DNA of 64,000 bases, from NCBI GenBank assembly GCA_964479275.1, contig CAYZLR010000002.1, positions 62,001 to 126,000 of the forward strand, read 5' to 3'. A program made the translations under genes and the position numbers. Positions 45,972 to 52,148 of the stretch are shown piece after piece (the first letter of the stretch is position 1; each line of letters opens with the position of its first letter). This DNA comes from CALLPQ01 sp964479275 (GTDB lineage Bacteria; Pseudomonadota; Alphaproteobacteria; Caulobacterales; Parvularculaceae). The notes below the pieces were generated by a model that saw only the letters and a program-made list of their open reading frames with translations, ran no database searches and was not told where the DNA came from.

Positions 45972-46047
45972 GCGGTTGTAGGAAGGGTGGTCCCTACTGA
46001 GGCTCATAACCTTTAGTTACCTAGTTCGATTCTAGCCTCCGCTACCA
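45972..46047 (+). tRNA. tRNA with CAU anticodon (Met), imperfect acceptor
   Basis: D-arm GGA-AGGGTGG-TCC, anticodon loop CTCATAA with CAT at 46005-46007, T-loop TTCGATT, encoded CCA. The acceptor pairs GCGG/CCGC but the next two pairs mismatch. Confidence 0.6.
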
Positions 46048-46048
46048 A

Positions 46049-46125
46049 CGAGATAAGGCGAACAAGGTGGACGCACTAGATTCATAACCTAGTTATGGCT
46101 GATTCGATTTCAGCTATCTCGACCA
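46049..46125 (+). tRNA. tRNA-Met (CAU)
   Basis: Acceptor CGAGATA/TATCTCG (perfect), anticodon loop TTCATAA with CAT, T-arm GCTGA-TTCGATT-TCAGC, discriminator A, CCA encoded. It begins one base after the previous tRNA's CCA. Confidence 0.82.
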
Positions 46126-46134
46126 AAACTACAT

Positions 46135-46253
46135 ACACGGGTCTGGTACTGTTAGGTTCTTCGAAGGCCGACCAGAGGACATCGCGTAATAGGATAATAT
46201 ACTAGTACCTTGCTTCCTATTGATTAGGGGTTCGATTCCTCTTCTGTGTACCA
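46135..46253 (+). ncRNA. Oversized tRNA-like RNA with CCA, 119 nt
   Basis: Acceptor ACACGGG/TCTGTGT, T-arm AGGGG-TTCGATT-CCTCT, discriminator A and CCA. Between them are two extra helices, TCTGGT/ACCAGA and AATAGGA/TCCTATT, giving a four-arm shape, and an anticodon-like loop CTTCGAA (TCG) that sits too close to the acceptor for a normal tRNA. A minus-strand ORF across it is not credible. Confidence 0.5.
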
Positions 46254-46260
46254 TTATTAG

Positions 46261-46375
46261 CGTCGGAAAGCATTTGCAAAGATCAATTAAGAAGAGAGGG
46301 CAGTTACCCGAGATCATAGGTTGATGCGCCAGGTAGCTCCTGAGAAGTTAGGTTCGAATCCAACTCCGACGGCCA
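46261..46375 (+). ncRNA. Oversized tRNA-like RNA with CCA, 115 nt
   Basis: Acceptor CGTCGGA/TCCGACG (perfect), T-loop TTCGAAT, discriminator G and CCA. The interior has ATCAA/TTGAT enclosing GGG-CAGTTA-CCC, and CAGG-TAGCT-CCTG; no standard D or anticodon arm is seen. A gene starts 2 bases after the CCA. Confidence 0.5.
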
Positions 46376-46377
46376 TT

Positions 46378-46605
46378 ATGAAATATAAGTATGAAGTTAA
46401 AATAGTTCCTGAACTTCCTAATGGAATGGAACCCGCTTGCAGAGTTTTATCAGAAACTGAAGTATTATTTTTGATAGATATATCTTATAGAAAGGATAAA
46501 ACTGAGAAAGAGATTGTTTCGAATCTGATGCAATTTACTAAAGGTTTTGTTAATCCTGCTTTAATTGTAAAAGTATTAAGAAATTATCAAAGGAATTTAT
46601 TATGA
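46378..46605 (+). CDS. Hypothetical protein, 75 aa
   Basis: Start at ATG 46378 (MKYKYEVKIVPELPNGM); the frame is open further upstream but only inside the tRNA-like RNA. Not recognised; alpha/beta with a basic helical end. Overlaps the lipoprotein gene by 4 bases. Confidence 0.55.
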   Translation: MKYKYEVKIVPELPNGMEPACRVLSETEVLFLIDISYRKDKTEKEIVSNLMQFTKGFVNPALIVKVLRNYQRNLL

Positions 46606-46916
46606 AAAAGATTTTTATTTTATCCCTGATTATTTTATCAGGATGTGTAGAACCAAGTTTTAGATTTATACATACTAAAGCTAAAGTTTCAGAACAAGGT
46701 ATTTGTATAGAAGACGAATGCTCATATAAAATAAAAACTGAATTAGGTGAAAATGATTTTATAAATATAAGAAGTCCCGCTTCGGTTGGTCAAACTGTTT
46801 ATAAGATCTGTAGAAGTAAAAAGAATAAAATATATAATTGTGGTTGGTACGTAGAAAACGACCTAAGATATATTAATTTAGAAGAAAAACCAAGCTCGAT
46901 TAGCTCAGTCAGGTAG
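46602..46916 (+). CDS. Small lipoprotein running into tRNA-Val
   Basis: 104 aa. Signal peptide with lipobox LSGC (MKKIFILSLIILSGC), so it should be anchored to the outer or inner membrane. Three more cysteines follow. The last seven codons (SSISSVR) and the TAG stop are read from tRNA-Val (46894-46971). Not recognised; could be a surface lipoprotein, for example in superinfection exclusion. Confidence 0.65.
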   Translation: MKKIFILSLIILSGCVEPSFRFIHTKAKVSEQGICIEDECSYKIKTELGENDFINIRSPASVGQTVYKICRSKKNKIYNCGWYVENDLRYINLEEKPSSISSVR

Positions 46917-46971
46917 AGCTCTGTCCTTACAAGTCAGGTAAGCAATGGTTCGAATCCATTATCGAGTACCA
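46894..46971 (+). tRNA. tRNA-Val (UAC)
   Basis: Acceptor GCTCGAT/ATCGAGT, D-arm GCTCAGTCAGGTAGAGC, anticodon loop CTTACAA with TAC (one stem mismatch), T-arm AATGG-TTCGAAT-CCATT, discriminator A, CCA encoded. The lipoprotein gene overlaps its first 23 bases. Confidence 0.88.
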
Positions 46972-46991
46972 ATTTTTACAATGAGTATATT

Positions 46992-47291
46992 ATGTTCAAA
47001 TTCTTCAAGAAGAAACCAAAATATCCCACCAAAAATAATCCTACCACTTTTGAAATACATAGTGGATGGGGAGATAATATCAGTTGGTTAAATACCGAAC
47101 AATTTAATAATTATACGGAAGATACCATCTTTAAAGTTTATGGTCATCTACCATTTGAATTTCCAGAAGTAGGCGATCTACTCGAAGGATATTTTGAATC
47201 AGGTGAAGTAATGTTTAAATTTATAAAGGTTCAAAGAAAATCTGATCCTAGAGATATGTTTTTCGCAGAGGTTGTATTACATGAAGGTTAA
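46992..47291 (+). CDS. Hypothetical protein, 99 aa
   Basis: Not recognised. Basic start (FKFFKKKPKYPTKN), then an acidic, aromatic-rich beta protein (FPEVGDLLEGYFESGEVMF). No membrane segment. Confidence 0.5.
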   Translation: MFKFFKKKPKYPTKNNPTTFEIHSGWGDNISWLNTEQFNNYTEDTIFKVYGHLPFEFPEVGDLLEGYFESGEVMFKFIKVQRKSDPRDMFFAEVVLHEG

Positions 47292-47502
47292 AACTCTATA
47301 TTCTGAATTAGAGATAATTCATAAAGGTGGACAAGAGCTAGTTGAGAGTTCAGTTGATGCTACGTTCCAAACGCGATTTGGCATTTGTTTATCTTTATTA
47401 AAGCCAATGGAATTAGAAAGAACCAAATTCTTACAAGATATAATTGATGGAAAAATTAAAGGAGCTGAAGCTAGAAGAATAGCAATTCAGAAATTTACAT
47501 AA
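47281..47502 (+). CDS. Small hypothetical protein, 73 aa
   Basis: Starts at ATG 47281 (MKVKTLYSELEIIHKGGQ), overlapping the previous gene by 11 bases. Not recognised. Ends ARRIAIQKFT with TAATG overlap to the next gene. Confidence 0.5.
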   Translation: MKVKTLYSELEIIHKGGQELVESSVDATFQTRFGICLSLLKPMELERTKFLQDIIDGKIKGAEARRIAIQKFT

Positions 47503-47948
47503 TGAATAGTATTCCTTTAGTCGCTTATAGCATTAATAATATGTATTTCATGGGAATTCAAGCTGGAATTCAAGCATATCATAGTTGTATAGAATTAGGT
47601 CAATTTTGCCATAAACTAGGACCAGGAAACGAAAACCGATCTATTGGTAAATTACACTTTGACTTTCATGGTATTTATTCAGATTGGGCAGATAATCATA
47701 AAAGTGTATCTATTCTTAATGGCGGTACTAGAAACAATCTTGAAGAACTTGCTAGTATTATAGAAAGATCATCATTTCCATCTAAAAGGTTTTATGAAAG
47801 GGATTGTTCTGAAGATGCATTTAGTAGTATCACGGTTGTATGTCCTAATGTCAGAGACATTTTGAAAAGAAAATATTTACACAAATTTATATCTAATGAA
47901 GATTATTGTATGTTTGAACATTTAGTTTCATTGAGGGTCGCAACTTGA
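47502..47948 (+). CDS. Hypothetical protein, 148 aa
   Basis: Not recognised with confidence. The N-terminus IPLVAYSINNMYFMGIQAGIQAYHS has a strand followed by a helix starting GIQAG, loosely like small Rossmann-like phage proteins. Several His and Cys residues are scattered through it (HSCIELGQFCHKLG). Confidence 0.5.
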   Translation: MNSIPLVAYSINNMYFMGIQAGIQAYHSCIELGQFCHKLGPGNENRSIGKLHFDFHGIYSDWADNHKSVSILNGGTRNNLEELASIIERSSFPSKRFYERDCSEDAFSSITVVCPNVRDILKRKYLHKFISNEDYCMFEHLVSLRVAT

Positions 47949-48121
47949 AAAATCTCGAAGAATTAATGGATTATTTAAGCAGAATATCAAATAACTGGAC
48001 TTTTAGTTTTTCCAATAATAAATATACTATATCAGCAAATAAAAATTCAAAAAAAATAATTATATCATCTACAACTTTGTATGATGGTTTAAATGAAATA
48101 ATAGATAAAATTGAAAACTAA
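47945..48121 (+). CDS. Small hypothetical protein, 58 aa, TTG start
   Basis: Starts with TTG 47945 overlapping the previous stop, reads MKNLEELMDYLSRISNNW and ends NEIIDKIEN. Beta-rich middle (YTISANKNSKKIIIS). It overlaps the next TTG start by 11 bases. Not recognised. Confidence 0.5.
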   Translation: MKNLEELMDYLSRISNNWTFSFSNNKYTISANKNSKKIIISSTTLYDGLNEIIDKIEN

Positions 48122-48311
48122 AGAAAGATTATTAGAGATAGTATTTTTAATAGCTTTAGTTTATGTATCTTATCAAATTGGAAGTATTAATAATTTAGTT
48201 ATAAATCATATAGATGTAAGCAAAACCGCCTGTCAAAATGTTTTTAAGCCATTAATAGATAAGGAACTCAGTCAAGACATGATTCCTAAAGATAGATTAT
48301 TTGATATATGA
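48111..48311 (+). CDS. Small membrane-anchored protein, 66 aa, TTG start
   Basis: Begins with TTG 48111 (MKTKERLLEIVFLIALVYVS): one N-terminal membrane span followed by a periplasmic-type tail. Not recognised. An early promoter starts directly after its stop. Confidence 0.5.
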   Translation: MKTKERLLEIVFLIALVYVSYQIGSINNLVINHIDVSKTACQNVFKPLIDKELSQDMIPKDRLFDI

Positions 48312-48312
48312 G

Positions 48313-48341
48313 TTTACAATATCAATTTAATGTTTTATAAT
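48313..48341 (+). promoter_or_regulatory. Early promoter with the shared initial sequence
   Basis: TTTACA (48313-48318), a 17-base spacer and TATAAT (48336-48341), followed by ATCAGTTAAATAATAGG. Confidence 0.75.
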
Positions 48342-48373
48342 AACTTATCAGTTAAATAATAGGTAATTAAATT

Positions 48374-48550
48374 ATGAAATTTACAGATTATGATCTTTGG
48401 ATAGAAAAATTAAATCAAATTTATGAAGATGGAATTATTTTTCCATTAGAACCTATTGGAAAACATTATTTTATGATAAATAATCGTATTGATAATGTTG
48501 TAGCAGAATGGGACATTTATTCTAATATCGGAACAATTACGGGCCTCTAG
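48374..48550 (+). CDS. Small protein ending inside a tRNA gene, 58 aa
   Basis: Reads MKFTDYDLWIEKLNQIYEDG... and ends IGTITGL, with the TAG stop (48548-48550) inside the tRNA that starts at 48541. It is the first gene after the promoter at 48313. Not recognised. Confidence 0.6.
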   Translation: MKFTDYDLWIEKLNQIYEDGIIFPLEPIGKHYFMINNRIDNVVAEWDIYSNIGTITGL

Positions 48551-48615
48551 CATAGTAGGTTAATGCACCCGACTCATAATCGGTAGAGTGATAGGTTCGA
48601 ATCCTTCGGGGCCCA
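48541..48615 (+). tRNA. tRNA with CAU anticodon, probably tRNA-Ile2
   Basis: Acceptor GGGCCTC/GGGGCCC, anticodon arm CCGA-CTCATAA-TCGG with CAT, T-loop TTCGAAT, discriminator A without encoded CCA. The GACTCATAATC anticodon arm resembles E. coli tRNA-Ile(CAU), in which the C is changed to lysidine to read AUA. Alternatively a third tRNA-Met. Confidence 0.65.
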
Positions 48616-48654
48616 TACTTATACAAAAAGTTCGATTGTTATAATTCGAACTTT

Positions 48655-48662
48655 TATAAATA
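48655..48662 (+). promoter_or_regulatory. T4-type late promoter octamer, leaderless spacing
   Basis: TATAAATA ends 5 bases before the ATG of the GIY-YIG gene at 48668. Confidence 0.65.
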
Positions 48663-48667
48663 ATAGT

Positions 48668-49318
48668 ATGAAAAGAAAATACTATTTAATTTATAAAACC
48701 ACCAATCTTATCAATGGTAAAATTTATATAGGATGCCACAAGACCGACGACTTACAAGATTCATATCTGGGCTCTGGAAAAATATTAAATTATGCTATTA
48801 AAAAATATGGAAAAGAGAATTTTTCCAGAGAAATTATAGAAATATTTGATAATCCTGATGATATGTTTTCTTTAGAATCAACTTTAGTAAATCAAACGTT
48901 TGTGTTGAATGATAAAAATTATAATATTATGAAAGGCGGCCACGGCGGCTGGGAATTTGTTAATAAAACTAAAAACTTTCATAAGCATAATAAAACTATA
49001 TCTATTCTTGGCGGCAAGGCCTTTGCTAAAAAATTAAATAATTGTGAAAAAACTAAAGAAGCATTTAAAAATAATTTCATTGAAACTGGTAAGTTAGCAT
49101 CTAAATTAAAATATCCCAATGGTCTATTTTATGGTAGAAACCACTCAGATGAAACTAAAGCTCTTATGTCTGAGAAAGCCAAATTAAGAAAGGGAAATAA
49201 AAATTCCCAATATGGAACCAGGTGGATTCATAATCTGGACTTGAAAAAGTCCAAGAAGATAAAGAAAGAAGATCAAGTGCCAGAAGGCTGGTTACTTGGT
49301 AGAAAATTAAAGTTTTAA
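48668..49318 (+). CDS. GIY-YIG homing endonuclease
   Basis: 216 aa. GIY-YIG core: YLIYKTTNLINGKIYIGCHK at the N-terminus, SYLGSGKILNYAIKKYGKENFSREI following, and the catalytic Glu in LESTLVNQ. NUMOD3-like DNA-binding units (YGRNHSDETKALMSEKAK) lie near 160. Seg-type free-standing homing gene inserted between two tRNA genes. Confidence 0.9.
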   Translation: MKRKYYLIYKTTNLINGKIYIGCHKTDDLQDSYLGSGKILNYAIKKYGKENFSREIIEIFDNPDDMFSLESTLVNQTFVLNDKNYNIMKGGHGGWEFVNKTKNFHKHNKTISILGGKAFAKKLNNCEKTKEAFKNNFIETGKLASKLKYPNGLFYGRNHSDETKALMSEKAKLRKGNKNSQYGTRWIHNLDLKKSKKIKKEDQVPEGWLLGRKLKF

Positions 49319-49328
49319 TAAAAAATGA

Positions 49329-49406
49329 GTGCTAGTGGCTGAGTGGTCCAAGGCAACAGCTTGCAAACCTGTAAAACCGTCAGTTCGAATCTGACCTAGT
49401 ACTCCA
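49329..49406 (+). tRNA. tRNA-Cys (GCA)
   Basis: Acceptor GTGCTAG/CTAGTAC, anticodon loop TTGCAAA with GCA (closing C-C mismatch in the stem), T-arm GTCAG-TTCGAAT-CTGAC, discriminator T as in Cys tRNAs, CCA encoded. Confidence 0.82.
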
Positions 49407-49430
49407 ATTTAATAATGAGAAATTTATATA

Positions 49431-49901
49431 ATGTTTAATTTTACCGAAAAACAAGAAATTATAGAATATTTACAAAATACCGAAGGCAATGTATATATTG
49501 GTTGTGATTCAGTACGTAAAAAGGCTAGAGATCATATTACTTGGGTAGCTGAATATAGCGTGACTTTTTGCGTGCATATTAATAATGCTAATGGTTGTAA
49601 AATTTTTTATTATAAGGAAAAAGAACCCATTTTTGGTGATCCAAAGAAACCTGGTCAAAGACTTATGAATGAAGTCTTTAAAACTGTAGAATTGTATAAA
49701 GAATTTGAATATGAACTTATTGATAGAGATGTTGAAATTCATCTAGACGTTAATCCTTTAGACGAATTTGCTTCTTCTAAGGTTGTAAAACAGGCTAAAG
49801 GATATGTATTAGGAGTAATTGGAATAGATCCACAGTTAAAGCCTGATGCTTATGCCGCAAGTTATGCAGCTGATCATGCCGCAAGGAATAAGAAATTTTA
49901 A
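49431..49901 (+). CDS. RNase H-like protein of the YkuK / DUF458 type
   Basis: 156 aa. Conserved features: VYIGCDSVR near residue 21 (first Asp), QRLMNEVFKTVEL near 77 (Glu), IHLDVNPLDEFASSKVVKQAKGYV near 103 and PDAYAASYAADHAA at the end (last Asp). This is the DUF458 RNase H-like pattern; such proteins are thought to be nucleases, activity unproven. Common in large phages. Confidence 0.7.
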   Translation: MFNFTEKQEIIEYLQNTEGNVYIGCDSVRKKARDHITWVAEYSVTFCVHINNANGCKIFYYKEKEPIFGDPKKPGQRLMNEVFKTVELYKEFEYELIDRDVEIHLDVNPLDEFASSKVVKQAKGYVLGVIGIDPQLKPDAYAASYAADHAARNKKF

Positions 49902-49902
49902 T

Positions 49903-50532
49903 ATGAAACCTATATTACTTAATAATATTTTTAAAGATGATAAAAATTTTAAAGAAGATTATGGTTATTCTAATTGGTTTGAATTTATAGATCAAACGAC
50001 CCAATGGATAAATGTTGGTGCTCCTAGAGACGAATGTTTTATGGCTGCTCCTAAATTTGTTCCTATTGAAATAACTGATAATAGTTCATTTTTAGGAAAT
50101 CTTCAAACTAATGAATGGCCTCTAAAATATTCTTATAGACCTGGAAAATTCTATGAATCTTTAAAAATGTCATTCGCTGTTGAAAATATAATGAGGTATT
50201 TAAATAATGTGACTAATTGTGAATACGACATTTGTTTCTTAAATAGATATGAAGATGAGACCAAACATTTAGGTTGGCATGCTGATGATAGCCCAGAGAT
50301 GGACCAAAGTCATCCTATAGCTTCAGTATCATTTGGAGCCGAAAGAGAAATTTGGATTAAAGAACAAGACTTTAAAGGAGCCATTCCTGAAGAAAATAAG
50401 TATTTACTTTTAGATGGTTCTTGTTTTATAATGCCACCTGGATTTCAACAGAAATACTATCACAAAATACCTAAGGTAGGTAATAAGTGTGATCCAAGAA
50501 TCAGTTTAACTTTTAGGAAATTTAATATATGA
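49903..50532 (+). CDS. AlkB-like 2-oxoglutarate / Fe(II) dioxygenase
   Basis: 209 aa from ATG 49903 (the frame is open upstream only inside the previous gene). Iron ligands HADD (HxD, near 125) and YYHKIP (His, near 186), with the 2-oxoglutarate Arg in DPRISLTFR near the end, and the AlkB strand LGWHADDSPEMDQSHPIASVSFG. It could repair alkylated DNA or oxidise a DNA base; in a phage with modified DNA either is possible. Confidence 0.82.
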   Translation: MKPILLNNIFKDDKNFKEDYGYSNWFEFIDQTTQWINVGAPRDECFMAAPKFVPIEITDNSSFLGNLQTNEWPLKYSYRPGKFYESLKMSFAVENIMRYLNNVTNCEYDICFLNRYEDETKHLGWHADDSPEMDQSHPIASVSFGAEREIWIKEQDFKGAIPEENKYLLLDGSCFIMPPGFQQKYYHKIPKVGNKCDPRISLTFRKFNI

Positions 50533-50732
50533 ATACATTAACTTTATTTTTAATAGTTTATTTTTCTTTTTCTATTATAGCCACATTTTATTTTATAAGA
50601 TATTCTTGGGTTTTATCCAAGAAACAAAATTTTAAAGAATGGTTTAAAGTACAAGATAAAAGCATTTATATAGGTGTTTTCTTTGTGGCTCCATTAATCT
50701 CAATATACATATTTTTTAAAGGTGATAAATGA
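50529..50732 (+). CDS. Small membrane protein, 67 aa, two spans
   Basis: Hydrophobic segments TLFLIVYFSFSIIATFYFI and IYIGVFFVAPLISIYIFF at both ends with a charged middle. Overlaps both neighbours by 4 bases (ATGA). Not recognised. Confidence 0.5.
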   Translation: MNTLTLFLIVYFSFSIIATFYFIRYSWVLSKKQNFKEWFKVQDKSIYIGVFFVAPLISIYIFFKGDK

Positions 50733-51592
50733 ATAATTTTGAATTTCAACCCGAACTTAAAGTAGATTTTTTAACTTTTAGCGACGGCGCTGAACATGTG
50801 CAATTAGATCCTAATTCTGTTTATACTTCAATGGATCTATATGCGAATTTAAATTCATCTCAAAACATAATGAGATTTTTCTTACTTATTGAAGCTCTTA
50901 ATGAAGTACAAAAACAAGATGGTCATGTAGGAAATCTTACAGTTGATATGCCTTATTTACCATATGCAAGACAAGATCGACACTGCGCCCCTGGACAGTC
51001 ATTTGCTTTAGATGTCTTTATGGGACTATTGTCTAGAGCAGTATATAATTGTGAAAACTTAAATATAATTTTTGATGTTGAAGATTTACACAGCGATGTA
51101 GCTTTAGAATTAGCTGAAACTTGGAGCTTACAATTCAATCACCACACCCAACTAGATGCCATCAAGCAAGATGAAGAAGTAAAAGCATTTGTACAAGATT
51201 GTGATGTAGTAATATCTCCTGATGCTGGTGCTACTAATAAATCAGCTGAGATAGCTAATTATTTAGAAATTTGGCATTTTGCTTCTAGTAAAAAGAGAGA
51301 TCCAAAAACTGGATATATCACAAAAACAGATGTCCATTGCTCTCATGCACCAGAGTACGTAAAAGATAAAAATGTTCTTATTTGTGATGATATATGTGAC
51401 GGTGGAATGACTTTCAACCTGCTAGCCGATGAATTGAAAAAGTATGAACCAGCTAGTATAAATTTATTAATCTCACATGGAATTTTTAGCAAAGGAATTG
51501 ATACATTAAGAGAAAATTTTGATTCTTTAATGGTTCTTAATTGTATGAATGATGATTTAGAAGATGATGAATTTTTAACGATTATTAGTTAA
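50729..51592 (+). CDS. prs: Ribose-phosphate pyrophosphokinase (PRPP synthetase)
   Basis: 287 aa (bacterial Prs about 315). MPYLPYARQDRHC matches the conserved PYARQDR block, VISPDAGATNKSAEIA the ribose-5-phosphate loop region, and VLICDDICDGGMTF the PRPP-binding motif. It makes PRPP from ribose 5-phosphate and ATP, the co-substrate of the NAMPT encoded 555 bases downstream. A similar pair is known in vibriophage KVP40. Confidence 0.9.
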   Translation: MNNFEFQPELKVDFLTFSDGAEHVQLDPNSVYTSMDLYANLNSSQNIMRFFLLIEALNEVQKQDGHVGNLTVDMPYLPYARQDRHCAPGQSFALDVFMGLLSRAVYNCENLNIIFDVEDLHSDVALELAETWSLQFNHHTQLDAIKQDEEVKAFVQDCDVVISPDAGATNKSAEIANYLEIWHFASSKKRDPKTGYITKTDVHCSHAPEYVKDKNVLICDDICDGGMTFNLLADELKKYEPASINLLISHGIFSKGIDTLRENFDSLMVLNCMNDDLEDDEFLTIIS

Positions 51593-51776
51593 TAAAATCA
51601 AAGCCTAAATCTTTAAACGATTGTCCTATACAATCAGTTCCTAAACTTGTTAGATATTTTGATCGATGATAAGATTTATTAGTAACTAGCTTATTTGAAT
51701 TTTTAACTCGATTAAGTTTCTTAACCTGATTTATTATGTTATAATATCTGTCACTAAATTTATTTTTAATTAACAT
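51585..51776 (-). pseudogene. HNH endonuclease deletion derivative
   Basis: 63 codons from ATG 51776: MLIKNKFSDRYYNIINQVKK, which matches the N-terminus of the HNH protein at 35132-35719, is joined directly to YHRSKYLTSLGTDCIGQSFKDLGFDFIN, the shared C-terminal tail. The HNH core is missing. A TATAAATA late octamer with 5-base spacing is retained. It abuts the PRPP synthetase stop tail to tail, like the remnant at 26614. Confidence 0.65.
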
Positions 51777-51781
51777 ATAAC

Positions 51782-51789
51782 TATTTATA
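51782..51789 (-). promoter_or_regulatory. T4-type late promoter octamer, leaderless spacing
   Basis: On the minus strand TATAAATA ends 5 bases before the ATG at 51776. Confidence 0.55.
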
Positions 51790-51793
51790 CAAT

Positions 51794-51979
51794 ATGAAAA
51801 AAGTAACAAAGAAAGAACGTAAACGTCAAGGTAGAAATGCCTTTGTTAGAAACATTTTAGCAAATGGCCGGAGTTTTACATTAGGAAACGAATTGTATGT
51901 TAGAGGATTACCTCAAACTGGCTCTAAAGGATATATGGTAGAAATGCCTATTGTAAGAGTTTCTTATGGAACATCTTAA
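51794..51979 (+). CDS. Small basic protein, 61 aa
   Basis: Not recognised. Very basic start (KKVTKKERKRQGRNAFVRN), possibly nucleic-acid binding, followed by a beta-rich part. Overlaps the next gene by 14 bases. Confidence 0.5.
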   Translation: MKKVTKKERKRQGRNAFVRNILANGRSFTLGNELYVRGLPQTGSKGYMVEMPIVRVSYGTS

Positions 51980-52148
51980 ATGCTCTGGCAGTATGAAGGC
52001 GGCTGCTATACAAGTCGCTTGCGATTTCGAAGTTCGTATGAACCAGCCTGGTATAGATTCAAGGTCAGTTACAGATGATGAAGTTCGTATGGCAATTTTG
52101 GTAGCTTACATTCAAGAATTAGAAGAACAATTAACAAGGAAACACTAA
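51966..52148 (+). CDS. Small hypothetical protein, 60 aa
   Basis: Not recognised. Helical with two cysteines; ends EELEEQLTRKH-like (YIQELEEQLTRKH). Its stop overlaps the NAMPT start as TAATG. Confidence 0.5.
   Translation: MEHLKCSGSMKAAAIQVACDFEVRMNQPGIDSRSVTDDEVRMAILVAYIQELEEQLTRKH

Noticed and set aside
46129..46317. Minus-strand ORF of 62 codons
   Set aside because: It lies antisense to a tRNA-like RNA with acceptor, T-arm and CCA and has no ribosome site.
43596..46375. The oversized tRNA-like RNAs as tmRNA
   Set aside because: They are only 115-120 nt, have no tag reading frame, and three occur in one cluster.
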